Part shown: in pieces, positions 44,795-54,741 of the stretch | Layout of the letters: every line of letters begins with the position of its first letter | Position numbering within the stretch: position 1 is the stretch's first letter | NCBI GenBank assembly: GCA_016800925.1 | Contig: JABCPU010000310.1 | Coordinates: 1-64,000 of the forward strand | Length of the DNA stretch: 64,000 bases | Source of the DNA: Suillus spraguei | Taxonomy: Eukaryota > Basidiomycota > Agaricomycetes > Boletales > Suillaceae | Direction of reading: 5' to 3' | Notes under the pieces: model-generated | What the model was told of the DNA's origin: nothing | The model's database searches: none | What the model saw: only the letters and a program-made list of their open reading frames with translations | Program-made: the position numbers and the translations under genes

Positions 44795-45294
44795 ATTAGA
44801 TTTATTGACCTGGAACAGTTTAAGGCGCACCAGAAGTTTTGCCTGTCTCATATGCAGAGGTTCAGGACTGTTCTTACTTGTGATATTGAGACGAGGCGGA
44901 TATTCTTCAATACGGAGTCATTCCTGGAAGAGGATACGTGCCTACGCCGCTGGAAAGCATTGGATATGGATATCTACCAGAAGGAACTTTGCGGACGCAT
45001 CAATGAGGTCGTCAAGTCCGAGGAGGGGTTCCATCCATACAGCAAGTCCAAAACTCGCACCGGCCTGTGCCTTATCTGTGTTTGGACAGGTCACAAAGCT
45101 AGTGACTGTATGGATTGGTACACCGTGAAAGAAGAAGGAGTGGTTTGCGAGTGGGATGGAATGCTTGTTCTGAAATCGACGTCCGAGGTTGTTTCTATTT
45201 TGTTTAATATGGGGAGGTGCGGTTGTGAGTATGCATGGGTGCACATGTATTCGACTTGTGGAAGTCAAGGGTATGGTGCGAAGAGGTGTTGTTA
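44795..45294 (+). CDS. Zinc-knuckle/CCCH-like protein, 3' part
   Basis: An open frame enters after a possible ATTAG acceptor and reads FIDLEQFKAHQKFCLSHMQ, RFRTVLTCDIETRRIFF and LRRWKALDMDIYQKELCGR, ending at TAG 45292-45294. It contains a perfect CCHC knuckle, CLICVWTGHKASDC (C-x2-C-x4-H-x4-C), and then CEWDGMLVLKS and a cysteine-rich end (FNMGRCGCEYAWVHMYSTCG ... RCC) resembling a CCCH finger. Such modules occur in retroelement-associated and nucleic-acid-binding proteins of agaricomycetes; the exact family is not recognised. Upstream exons are uncertain and the gene may be truncated by LINE 2. Confidence 0.5.
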
Positions 45295-45603
45295 GGGCGG
45301 ATCTGGAAGTTCCTGACTGGGAGGTGTAGTACCTAAGAAGTCAATATTGTACTTACGGTTGTCCGTTACAATGTCGATCATATCTTGATGCTCAATTTTG
45401 TTGAGGCAGGTGACGCACATAAGCCTGCACAGCTTGTCACAGATATTCGTGTGGGTGCCAATTACTTGTGCAGCAAGGAAGGATCCACCATCGGGGCCAA
45501 AAGTAACAGATTTTGACATGAAGCAATGAAATCGACAAAATAAATACTAAAGACAAATGAGCTGGAAAGTGCGAGGATCGAGCACAAGAATGAACAGGAG
45601 TCG

Positions 45604-45918
45604 CTACATTAATATGATCTCCAACTTTGCGTGGAGGGTGCCATCGCAATCCAGCATAGTATTGCTAACGACACCGTCATCATAACAACGGCAAAGTAAG
45701 CTATGAAATACTTACTCGTTCATCAGCCAGTTCAAATGCCATTGAGATGAGACGCAGTATTCTGATCCCGTGATGAATCTGTGTTACCATGAATTATGAA
45801 GCCACCAGTATGCTTTGACTTGAATAAGACGCACCCTGCAGGTACAATGGTAGGCTTTTCGTTGGGATGCGGTATTCGCACATCTTCGAGTGGGGTTTCC
45901 CCACTCGGTGCCTGGATG
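45604..45918 (-). pseudogene. Gene B: 3' part of exon 3, exons 4 and 5
   Basis: Gene B is the second member of the gene A family, on the minus strand. Beyond the MITE, exon 3 continues IQAPSGETPLEDVRIPHPNE to a GTGCGT donor (45834). Exon 4 (45778-45716) encodes FITGSEYCVSSQWHLNWLMN. Exon 5 (45664-45604) encodes NTMLDCDGTLHAKLEIILM and a TAG. Introns are 56 and 51 bp with canonical borders, and the phase at the last junction is the same as in gene A. Confidence 0.75.
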
Positions 45919-46192
45919 CATCAGGAAATTCACACATTCCTTAACATGCTTAATCAGCTTAACTCACTTATCTCAAAACTTGTTTGCTCTCTCTCACATC
46001 ATTCACCTGGCATATCTTATATTTTTTGAGTGCGAAATACAATAAAACATGTATATTAATATATCTCAACTTTTTTTTTTCTGAATTCATTCACATTGAA
46101 ATTTTGGACAAGTAGATTCAATTTCACCAAGGCAGTTAAGTGTAAATAAGTCCGCATAAGGGCACGTCAAGGAATGTGTGAATTTCCTGATG
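45919..46192. mobile_element. MITE copy 3, inside gene B exon 3
   Basis: 274 bp, near-identical to the copies at 27292 and 34729, flanked by a 2-bp duplication (TG). It splits exon 3 of gene B. Confidence 0.93.
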
Positions 46193-46503
46193 TGACAAGC
46201 ACATAGGAGTGTACAAACGCCGGCAAACTATCATCAGAAAGACTAAACATCATGGACCACTTCCCTTTTATCATACAGAATTTCAACAACCATATGTGCC
46301 CTGGAAGGATTGACAATTGAATCAGCACCAGAAACGCCGACAGCTATGACTCATACCCCTAAAATAAATTCCATGCCCAATTCCCGTGTGGGATTGGCAT
46401 GCAGGCGTTGCTGGAACATCTTAATGCAGAAGCAAGCAGAAAACTCGTTCCGTTCAGGTGTATTCCCTGCGACAGAGTACACCTGTGTCTCATCAGGCGG
46501 ACA
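46193..46503 (-). pseudogene. Gene B: end of exon 2 and 5' part of exon 3
   Basis: The part of exon 2 beyond the LINE fragment encodes LGCPPDETQVYSVAGN, then FCIKMFQQRLHANPTRELG and MEFILG, up to a GTATGA donor at 46356. Exon 3 starts at 46300 with HIWLLKFCMIKGKWSMMFSL and runs into the MITE. Each block aligns with gene A exon 2 or 3. Confidence 0.75.
46492..46503. repeat. Target-site duplication of the truncated LINE (left)
   Basis: ATCAGGCGGACA, repeated at 47765-47776 after the poly-A tail. Confidence 0.88.
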
Positions 46504-47764
46504 CCCCAAGTGGGAGCCGGATGTAGACATCCACATAGCGGAGAAGGCCGAGACAGCAAAGATAGAAGACGGACTCGCCGATGAAAACCTAAGGGCGTAC
46601 TCAGACGGGTCAATGGTGGATGGGGGAGTTGGAGGAGCAGCAGTGGTCATGAGAGGCAACGAAGTGATAGGAAGCAAGAGGTTTCACTTGGGGAGCGACC
46701 GCGAGCATACGGTCTATGAAGCAGAGTTGGTGGGGATGATATTAGCAGTACAACTGCTGAAGGAGACGGGAGGAAGAAGGGGCACCATATCCCTAGGTGT
46801 CGACAATCAGGCAGCGATAAGAGCAACCGAAGCTTTCCGCTCACAGCCAGGACACTACCTCATGGACCAATTCCACGATGATCTTAGAAGACTCATCCCT
46901 GAGCACGACGAAAGAAAACTCAAAGTCAGATGGACGCCAGGCCATGTAGGGATACCAGGGAATGAAGAGGCAGACACTCACGCGAAACGCGCCGCACGAG
47001 GCGAATCATCAGACACACGAGCCCAGCCAAAGTCGCTCCTAACCGAGGAAGGAGAACTCAGAATCCTACCAAGGAGCAAAGCGGCACTAAGACAACACTT
47101 CTACGCAAAGATCAAAAAAGAGGCCACCACCATCATGGAGAACTCACCGCGCTACACACTGCTCAAATCAGTCGACACGTCAGCACCATCAAAGAAGTTT
47201 GCAAAGAAGACAGAGAAGCTACCGAGACGTCACAGCTCACTGATGTTTCAACTCCGCACGGGACATATAGCGCTCAACAAACACCTCAAACGAATAGCGA
47301 AATCCCCAACGGCGCGTTGCCCAGCATGCGAAAACCATGACGAAACGGTACACCACTTCATCCTAGTCTGCCCAGCATACGTGAACCAGAGAGAACAAAT
47401 GAGGAAAGAAGTCGGAGCAAGACAATGCAAAATCGAGTACCTGCTGAACGAAAGCAAGGGAATGAGAGCAACGTTGACGTACATCGCGCGCACGAGAAGA
47501 TTGGAACAAACCTTCGGAGATGTAACCCCCCCAGCGGAAAAGGAGAAGGAATAGAGGAAACGTGACAACAAGTCGCACAAATCATATCAAGAGCCTGAAG
47601 AAGGCCCTAACGTCCGCGCGCAAGCCAGGACCACTGTATAGCATAGACAACCAAAAAACGGACCAAAGCATATACGAATAGATTAGATGTACAGTAGGTA
47701 GTGTCCATCATAGGGCATAGCCCCAACGGACAATAAACAAGGATCAAAAAAAAAAAAAAAAAAA
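46504..47764 (+). mobile_element. 5'-truncated LINE (LINE 2 subfamily), 1.26 kb
   Basis: Only the 3' end of the LINE is present, from the ACCCCAAGTGGGAGCC segment through RNase H to GGACAATAAACAAGGATC and an A run. It has 12-bp target duplications. Its frame (stop 47552-47554) encodes RNase H and the C-terminal zinc motif, nearly identical to LINE 2 at the protein level. 5' truncation is the normal outcome of incomplete target-primed reverse transcription. It inserted into exon 2 of gene B, in antisense orientation. Confidence 0.93.
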
Positions 47765-48259
47765 ATCAGGCGGACAGCCCAAAAAACGCCTCAAGACTCG
47801 TCCTTGGCTACAACATGATGACAATGTGTGAAAGTCGTACGGGTGCAAGTGTGCCCACTTACAATTTACAACACGCCCCAAATTTAGCTGGGTGAACAAT
47901 TCGTGGTCGCTAGTTGCGATACAGGCCAGACGCAAGTCAGAAGAGCAAGCAGGGGTGAATTTTGGGACGAATGTGGCAAGTGCGGAAAAACCTTCTCGTC
48001 CGTGATTGACGATTGACCAGTACAAGGCTGTGTGACCCTCTATATTTGGTTGTTGGAGGAGGCGGGCGAATTGTGCAGGAGAAAGAGTGGCAGCACACTC
48101 ATTGGCTATTTTTGCGATGGAAGCAGGTGTGGCATTGGGAGTGGAGACTATATAACAGATGTGTGATGATGAGTCGATTGTCTGTTGCTCTTTCTTCCAT
48201 GGGAATGAGAATAAATTTGGTCGGGGTGCGTATGGCGGAGGTGTGTCAGTCTTAGACAT
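47765..48259 (-). pseudogene. Gene B exon 1 and start of exon 2
   Basis: ATG 48259 begins MSKTDTPPPYAPRPNLFSFP. The exon continues with ECAATLSPAQFARLLQQPNI, GHTALYWSIVNHGREGF and PACSSDLRLACIATSDHELF, clearly homologous to gene A exon 1. The intron is 47862-47808 (GTAAGT..TTGTAG, 55 bp). Early exon 2 lacks one base relative to gene A (GTCTTGAG against GTCTTCGAG), so gene B was frameshifted independently of the two insertions. Confidence 0.78.
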
Positions 48260-48688
48260 GGTAAAGATAAGATAGGGGACTCAGTCCAGGATATTTTCAG
48301 AATTTAAAATTGCAGTACACATACACGTCAATTCCAAAATGCATGTCCGATTTGCATCTACACGACGATGCAGCGGCCAGCCGTCGTGCTCTTGCACATA
48401 TGCACCTCAAGACACGACTATCATCCCAGGCCTGGGCGCTTGCTCATGAGGTTTTGAAGCGCTAGGACACGAACATTTTGCTTATAAGTAGTGGGCAATG
48501 GCTATTACATAAACAAGCAGTGTTTCCTGCTCCATTGGCATCGCCGCAGCAACATGATTTTCTGCAGTAACACTTGCTGATATCTTGAACTAGTTTGTTA
48601 GTCACTAGGGCCGGTCCGCAGAGTTCACCTTTGTTGTAGATCTCGCATGTGAATAAAATCACTCAACTACTACATCAACGCCTCCTCG
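48260..48688. other. Intergenic with a cysteine-rich minus-strand frame
   Basis: The minus strand near 48600-48480 encodes a cysteine-dense stretch (KCYCRKSCCCGDANG, then CLCNSHC) in a frame with no ATG. It is not called as a gene. A 46-bp repeat is listed separately. Confidence 0.3.
48443..48488. repeat. 46-bp repeat shared with 53371-53418
   Basis: CTCATGAGGTTTTGAAGCGC followed by TAGGACACGAACATTTTGCT matches 53371-53418 with only a few changes, in direct orientation. The pair encloses the CHAT gene. Confidence 0.75.
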
Positions 48689-48952
48689 ATGAGTACTTGC
48701 AATATCTGTACGCGCCTCTATGAAACAGTTCTATCATCTGCGAGAAGTGCATTTGATTATGCTCAGGTCTTGCTTATAGAGCATAAAAAAGTTCCACTGG
48801 CCAAAATTTCGGAACGGTTTGATGTTTCCGAGTTTTCAATCAATATTGAGCTCTCGGGAGTCGAGCTCATTGTAAAATTGAACTGGCCCATGCAAGGAAT
48901 GTCGTGGTCGTTCCTAGTTTACTATGGCACCAAAATTCAGGCGTATCTATAG
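48689..48952 (+). CDS. Small unrecognised ORF, 87 residues
   Basis: ATG 48689 begins MSTCNICTRLYETVLSSARS and continues with PLAKISERFDVSEFSINIEL to a TAG after KIQAYL. A CxxC near the N-terminus recalls the start of some HET-type proteins, but the resemblance is weak. It could be a first exon or a chance frame. Confidence 0.25.
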   Translation: MSTCNICTRLYETVLSSARSAFDYAQVLLIEHKKVPLAKISERFDVSEFSINIELSGVELIVKLNWPMQGMSWSFLVYYGTKIQAYL

Positions 48953-49224
48953 CGCTTTCGATGCTCCTTCCTATGGTCGTTAAGCACATTTTGACATGTA
49001 CAGATGCACGAAGAAGATACTGCTAATAATACTTGAAACATTGAATAAATTGCGAAAGACTCTAGAGTAGACGATATCGTGCAAGGGAATACAGAACAAC
49101 AGTATGATCAGCATGGAAGATAATCCTACAACTGACAGGTATTAAGTACAGTGATCAGGATGAAAGAGGATCAAAAATCAACAACTTGAGAACCTATACC
49201 AGACGAAATCAATGCGATACAGAA
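48953..49224. other. 3' flank of the CHAT gene
   Basis: No gene seen; presumably the 3'UTR and terminator region of the minus-strand CHAT gene. Confidence 0.3.
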
Positions 49225-52200
49225 CTACACACCAATATGAATAAAAACCATCCTCTGCTCAAGTGGCACTTTCGTCTTCACGGAGCACGTAGCACGGTTG
49301 AGTGCCCAGGCCGCCTTCGTACAGTCCATCATAGCACCATCTTTCAAATCCTTCACCATGTTCTCGTAGAAAGCTTTCACGACGTGATTCGCGACAGCGT
49401 CGTCGACCACCCACAGCGTGCCGATCACGCTCTTGAACCCCGAAAACTGGAGTCCAGCTGCGAGGTGGATGACTTCGTCGGGTGTCTTCTTATCGCCAAC
49501 AGCAGTATGACATGCTGACAAGAATGCGAACTCGGCGTGAGGAATGTCTTTGTTCATGATGTCGAGCAGCGTGACAGGTTCATCTTTCATGGCGAAACGT
49601 GAATAGTAAGGCTGCTCGTGGTCCTGCTTCCCATGACAAGCGAGATGCACCCAGGTGTTGTGTTGCAAAGCGTCGAGTGCACCTGCTCGCGTGGCATTAT
49701 CGCCAGAAAGAGTAGTGGGGTTGGCCGTCACGGGGACAATCTTGCGTACGAGCTCGAGCTCGCTGTCGATAGTCTTGAGCGCCTCGCCTTGTCCTGCACC
49801 CGGTTCACTTTGTCCAATTGCAGCAAAAGACGGAGTGGCACGAGTCTTCATCATCCGTCTAGATCTAATCAGAGCTGAAAGTGTCGGAGTATAAGAACAG
49901 ATGTAGACGTCCTCCAGGCATAGTTCCGGTGTAACTCCGTCTGGTTTCATTCGGAAGGGATGAGCTGCGTGAAGAGGAATGGAAGTGAAGGTCGCAGTTG
50001 GACATAACCAGATTCGAGAACGGCACCCCACTCTGAGATCACGCTGGAGGACGATGACGATGGGTAGCATGATCTCGTCCCATACTGTCCGCAAGAGGCC
50101 TTGCAGTTCCTTCCTTGTCTCCTCTGGGGGCATGCAAGATGCATGTCGTATCTCCCTTGCGAAGTCCTTCTTAAGCACTTCCAGATGTGTGAGATTCATG
50201 CGCGGAGGCTAACGTGGCGTGGCTCGCCTGACGTGGGGACAATAATGGCGCTGCATGAATATAGACTCGCGACGAGGATGATGACTGGGCCATTGCGTGC
50301 TGCCGCTTGCAATTGTGAATACGACGGCGGAAGCATGAACCGCGAGAAACCTTGAAGACTTCGGATTTCAGCTACCACGGCATCCCACTGCTCCTGAAGC
50401 CTCCTGTATTCTATCGCTGCTCGATCAGCAGCAGCTCGATTAGCGCTGCCGGCGGAACCCTGAGCATCAGACAAGCGTTGGCTGATCTCCGAGAGCTTGT
50501 GAGCTAGTTCTGGGCTTGCAAACTTCAGATCTTCCAGCGGTGTCCTGAGTCGAGAGGCCAGCGACCATTGCTGGCCACGACCCTGCTCCAGGAGTTCAAC
50601 TGCTTGTCGTAGATCATCATGACGTATGGCACACGAGGCTGCATCTACTGTTAGTGATTGAGCGCTGCGGAAAGCGGTTGCAGCCTCCCGCCGTGAGATG
50701 ACGGATGATCGCGTCATCACGTGGTTATCGAAGAGATCCAAGCACGTTTGGTATGCTTCAAGAGCAGAGTCGTGTCGATAGACTTCTGCTTGGCAAGCCC
50801 AGTCTATGGCCTCTTCGATGCGTCTCGGGAATCCTTGTGTGGGATGTCGTGATGCTAGTCTGAAGTTCTCTACAGCGAGCGACAAATCAGCAGACTTGCA
50901 TTGCACCCTGTAACGAGACAAGTAGGCCTCCTGCAACCGCCTATAACTGAAATATCTATCTGGGTGCAGTGAAGGCAAAGCCTCCAACGACTCTCGGCAG
51001 AGTCTAATGGCCTCCTCAGCATCTTCATTCTTCCGAGTTTGCGTGAAACGAGAACAGAGCGCTGAACTCAAATTGTGAAGACCTTTATAGCGAAACGGAT
51101 GGCCATGCGGCCTTAACTGAAGTGAATCCCGGAGCAGGTCGATGGCTTCATCGAGATCCTCACTGGTATCCAATTTCTCATGTCTGGTTTTGAGCGTGAC
51201 GGCAAGGTTGTTAAGTGTGGTATCACGAGTTGGATTTCCAGGCGGGCACAATGTCAGTGCCTCGCGCCGGAGGCTGACGGATCTGATGATATCGTTAACA
51301 TCACCGCGTTGCTTGAAACGGGTGTGGAGGGCGGCTCCTAGGTTGTTCAATGAGGAAGCAGAATATTTGTGCTTAACAGGCCACAGGCGCAGCGCTTCTT
51401 CATACAAAGAGATAGCCTCATTGAGGTCATCTGAGTCGCCTTGGTGATCGAAGCGGTATTTGAGTGACAAGGCCAAATTATTCAGAAAGGTGTCGCGTTC
51501 AGTATGTCCCTCAGGGTAGAGAGAAACGACTTCACGATGATGTTGTATGCTCTCTGTTACATCATCAATGGTACCGCGCTGGAGAAAGCGTGCTTGAACT
51601 GCCAGTGCAAGCATGCTGAGGGCTCTAGGACGATATTTGTTGCCCAGAGGACAGAGCTTGAGCACGACTCGTCGAAGGTGGATGCCTTCATCTGATGCGT
51701 CGATTGGGAGATTGTTGCATTCGCTGACCACATAATCAACACCATTTTCCCCCGCTGCGATGCTATGAAGGTAGGTGCCCTCTGGACAGAGAGCCAATAG
51801 CTTGCAGGATAGTTCCGCTGATTCTTGGATATATATGGCAGTGTTCTCCTCGCTGTAGCGCCAAGTCAGCGCTTCAAAGAGGTGATAGATAGATGATGAA
51901 TGATCAGGGTGGCCCTGCGGACATAATGAAAGGGCCTCGCGGAAGAGAGAGGTGATGGAGTTGATGTCTTGGAAATCATTTTGAATGTAACCTTTGAGGC
52001 GAGCCCACGCGAGGTTGGTGAGAGCCGCTGCCCGGTGAAGATGGCCGACCGGGCATTGGTCCAGGACCAACTCAAAATGCCGTATGGCATCATTGAGGTG
52101 AGAGACCCTCTCGCTTGCCACATATTTGGCAAGACGGGCATGGCCCACATCCGTGTCTCGGGTAATCTGGCCTCCGACGATAGACTACAGCAGGTGTTCC

Positions 52201-52830
52201 GTCAATTAAACCCAATAGCACGGACACTTATGTCACTCACGTTAAGCAGTGCGCTGTTCTTGTTGTCATAGTCATGTAGAACAGTGGCCTTTAGCGTGAG
52301 GGAAGGCCGGACACTACGAACGCGTGGGAAGGAGAGAGCTGCAAGATGTTAGTAGATGTGCATGAATGGGAAGCAGGTTACTCACCGAAAGGCTCATTTC
52401 CATGATTGAGCAGCGCATTCCATGATGTTTTAAGTTTTCCGATGACTTCTCCATTGCCCAGCATGCGACCGAGCTCGAAGGAAGCTCTGATCTCCACTGA
52501 TAATGCAGGAGACGCATCTAATGATCTACAAACAAAAGATTAGTCCTCGCGTTGTATCTAAAAATCTCAATGAACTTGTACAATGTTACGGTATCGGCCC
52601 ACATTGTAGATTCGTCGGATAATAAGATTCCAATGGCTGATTTCCAGCACCTGCTCGAGTCGTGACTGATGGATACGTAGATGCCTGCTGGAGTGCGCTC
52701 AGAAGGGACTGTGAGATTTTTCCCACTGACAACTGTAGATAGAACATGAAGATCACCAAACGAATGCGAATGCGATATGGATTGACTCACCTTCGAGTCT
52801 GATATATCGGCCTTCTAAGTTACGGGGCAT
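49225..52830 (-). pseudogene. C2-like, TPR and CHAT-domain protein, split by one frameshift
   Basis: CHAT domains are caspase/separase-like peptidases. Five exons: 52830-52791, 52732-52582, 52525-52386, 52338-52241, and 52184 onward; introns are 47-58 bp and phases agree. The N-terminus (MPRNLEGRYIRLE, SGKNLTVPSERTPAGIYVSI, ALSVEIRASFELG) looks like a C2 domain. A long series of about 45-residue TPR units follows (for example AISLYEEALRLWPVKHKYSA, SLNNLGAALHTRFKQRGD). The CHAT domain has the catalytic histidine in WVHLACHGKQD and cysteine in AFLSACHTAVGD, both intact, and ends HIGV. At 50196-50199 the TPR frame stops (TGA) in an ATGA overlap with the CHAT frame; homologues run through here, so a one-base frameshift separates the parts. 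Without it the gene looks complete. Confidence 0.85.
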
Positions 52831-53370
52831 GATAGAGCTATGAAGCAACACGATAAGTATCAAGGATGGGCTGGGCGGTGAGTTGAACGAGTAGCAGAAG
52901 AAGACGAGACTAAGGATATGGGACTGCAAATGAAATTCAGGTTAGAGGGGTTCAGGTCATGTATTTCCACGTTGTGGGCTGTTCGGAACGATAAACGCTG
53001 GTATGATGGCATTAAGCGCTGAGGCTAAAAGATCACCAAGTAGCAAACCATATATTGCTGAAGTGGTCAATGTCAATGTCAGCCAGTCAACAAGAAAAGC
53101 AGCACGGTTGAAAGAGACACGCGAGTCTCAGAGCGTTCTGCGAACCTTGCTACTATAACTCTTATCGTGGGCTGAGTGACTCAGGTGTACTGATGGCAGC
53201 TCCTTGCGACCTTAACATGTCCCAGCGTCCCGCTCTCGCATTCGACCTGCCATTCAAACTTTTGTCTCTGACTCATCCCTTGTCAATCAGGCCTGTATGA
53301 AATGGATCATTTTCATTGGTTTGTATTGCTTGTACTATGAGATACACTGAATTCTCAGTCAGGCCAACAT

Positions 53371-53418
53371 GCTCATGAGGTTTTGAAGCGCTAGGAACAC
53401 GAATATTTTGCTTATAGT
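53371..53418. repeat. 48-bp repeat shared with 48443-48488
   Basis: CTCATGAGGTTTTGAAGCGC, then TAGGAACACGAATATTTTGC; direct repeat of the segment on the other side of the CHAT gene. Confidence 0.75.
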
Positions 53419-53691
53419 TACTTAGTACTTAGTTACTTAGAACTATAGTTGGGTATTCAAAGTAAAATTCTGAACCTTCTGAAACGGTTCTGAATCGCTC
53501 TGAAAGATGCTTTGAAACGTTCTGAAAATCCGCTTGAAAAGCCAAATTTAATGTCTTTTCTCCTTTCGTCCTAGAACTACTTTCATTGCTCATTCGAGCA
53601 CATCCCATTGAGCCTAGAGCCTACTTCGCACCATATTGCCGTGACTTGTATTTTCGGTCTCTCGGTTCGCAATAAAACTTGTTCGAGTCCC

Positions 53692-53723
53692 CCGAGCGTG
53701 AAGCTGGGGGACTCCGCTTGCCT
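53692..53723. repeat. GC-rich inverted repeat (hairpin)
   Basis: GAGTCCCCC and GGGGGACTC flank a 12-base centre whose ends (AGC/GCT) can also pair, giving a stem of about 12 bp in otherwise AT-rich DNA. Confidence 0.6.
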
Positions 53724-53814
53724 AATCACTGAGGGACCTTGGCGTAAAATTGATTCAACTCCGTTCGAAATACTATGCGCTTCAGATGTGCTTCAATTTC
53801 TCAAAGTCCCAACG

Positions 53815-53830
53815 CTAGGGTTAGGGTTAG
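53815..53830. repeat. Interstitial telomere-like sequence
   Basis: CTAGGGTTAGGGTTAG contains two to three TTAGGG-type units, the telomere repeat of most basidiomycetes. It is too short to be a telomere. Confidence 0.5.
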
Positions 53831-54036
53831 ACACACATGCGCACAAAATAAAACACCAAGTTCATATATTTCGTAGCTAGCAAACAAAGAACTATTGTAA
53901 TAAAATCTAGAATGGTAAAATGATGTCGCCAAGCGATAAGATGTTTGTGGGACTTGGAAAACAGTGTTGTGTTGGAGAAAATAGTAGAGCGTCACCATTG
54001 CCATGGTGTACAAAGATGTGCTGGAGCCTGGCAGGC

Positions 54037-54062
54037 CATCAGTAAATTCACACATTGCTTAA
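54037..54062. mobile_element. Isolated MITE-type terminal repeat
   Basis: CATCAGTAAATTCACACATT followed by GCTTAAC matches the first ~27 bp of the three MITEs with two or three changes; the sequence after it differs completely. It is a solo end, a truncated copy or one end of a related, different element. No partner end was found. Confidence 0.55.
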
Positions 54063-54741
54063 CTTCCTTTTTTTTGACTTGCCGCCGGCAAATTTCCCAA
54101 AAAGGAGCGGATAAGTCCCTCGCAAGAATGGTGACACCCACTTGCTGTAAACTTGCCACAAGGCAATTTTAAGTCGAAAAAGCAGGTCCTTCCTCTTGAC
54201 TGTGACTTTTTCCAGTCTTTTCTGGCTTTTTGGGCAATTATTTTTAACAGTAGCACTTATTTTTCCGTTGCGTAGCGCAAATTGGTGATTCTTATTTCAC
54301 TTATTGTATGCTTATTTCACTTATTTCACACTTTTAATATAAAAATAACCACAAAAACACTGGCATTTTGTAAATTAAGCGAGGGAAAGAGCATGCAAGT
54401 ACTAGTAAGTAGCGAAATATAGACGTCAAGCAGGAACAAGCACGAGAGATTCAATTTACTATGCGGCACCTCTACACCTGGGGGCGTTGGAGGAGATGCC
54501 ATTGATGCTGGAGACGTCGATGTTGAATAACTTGGTGACGGCGTGTCTGGCGATGTGGGTGGTGTGATGTAGGAAGAATTGGGCGGAGGGAAAGCAGGCT
54601 TTGGTGGTGAAGGATAACGATGGCCATATGTGGGTGTAGTAGTAGTAGGCCACGGGATGCTGGGTACTATCGACAGAAAACGAGTGACTCTACAAAACAC
54701 AAATTGTCAGTTGAATAATAGTAGTGAATAATAGAAAGGTA

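Larger units (their letters stand above)
52831..54741. other. Gene-poor spacer upstream of the CHAT gene
   Basis: Includes the CHAT promoter, a 48-bp repeat, a GC-rich hairpin, a telomere-like run and a MITE-like end, all listed separately. A proline/serine-rich minus-strand frame at about 54700-54440 (PTYGHRYPSPPKPAFPPPNS) after a TTGTAG acceptor could be a further exon of the 54.7-57.6 kb gene. Otherwise nothing was recognised. Confidence 0.4.

Noticed and set aside
53680..53705. GTTCGAGTCC resembling a tRNA T-arm
   Set aside because: No T-stem complement; the bases belong to the GAGTCCCCC/GGGGGACTC hairpin instead.
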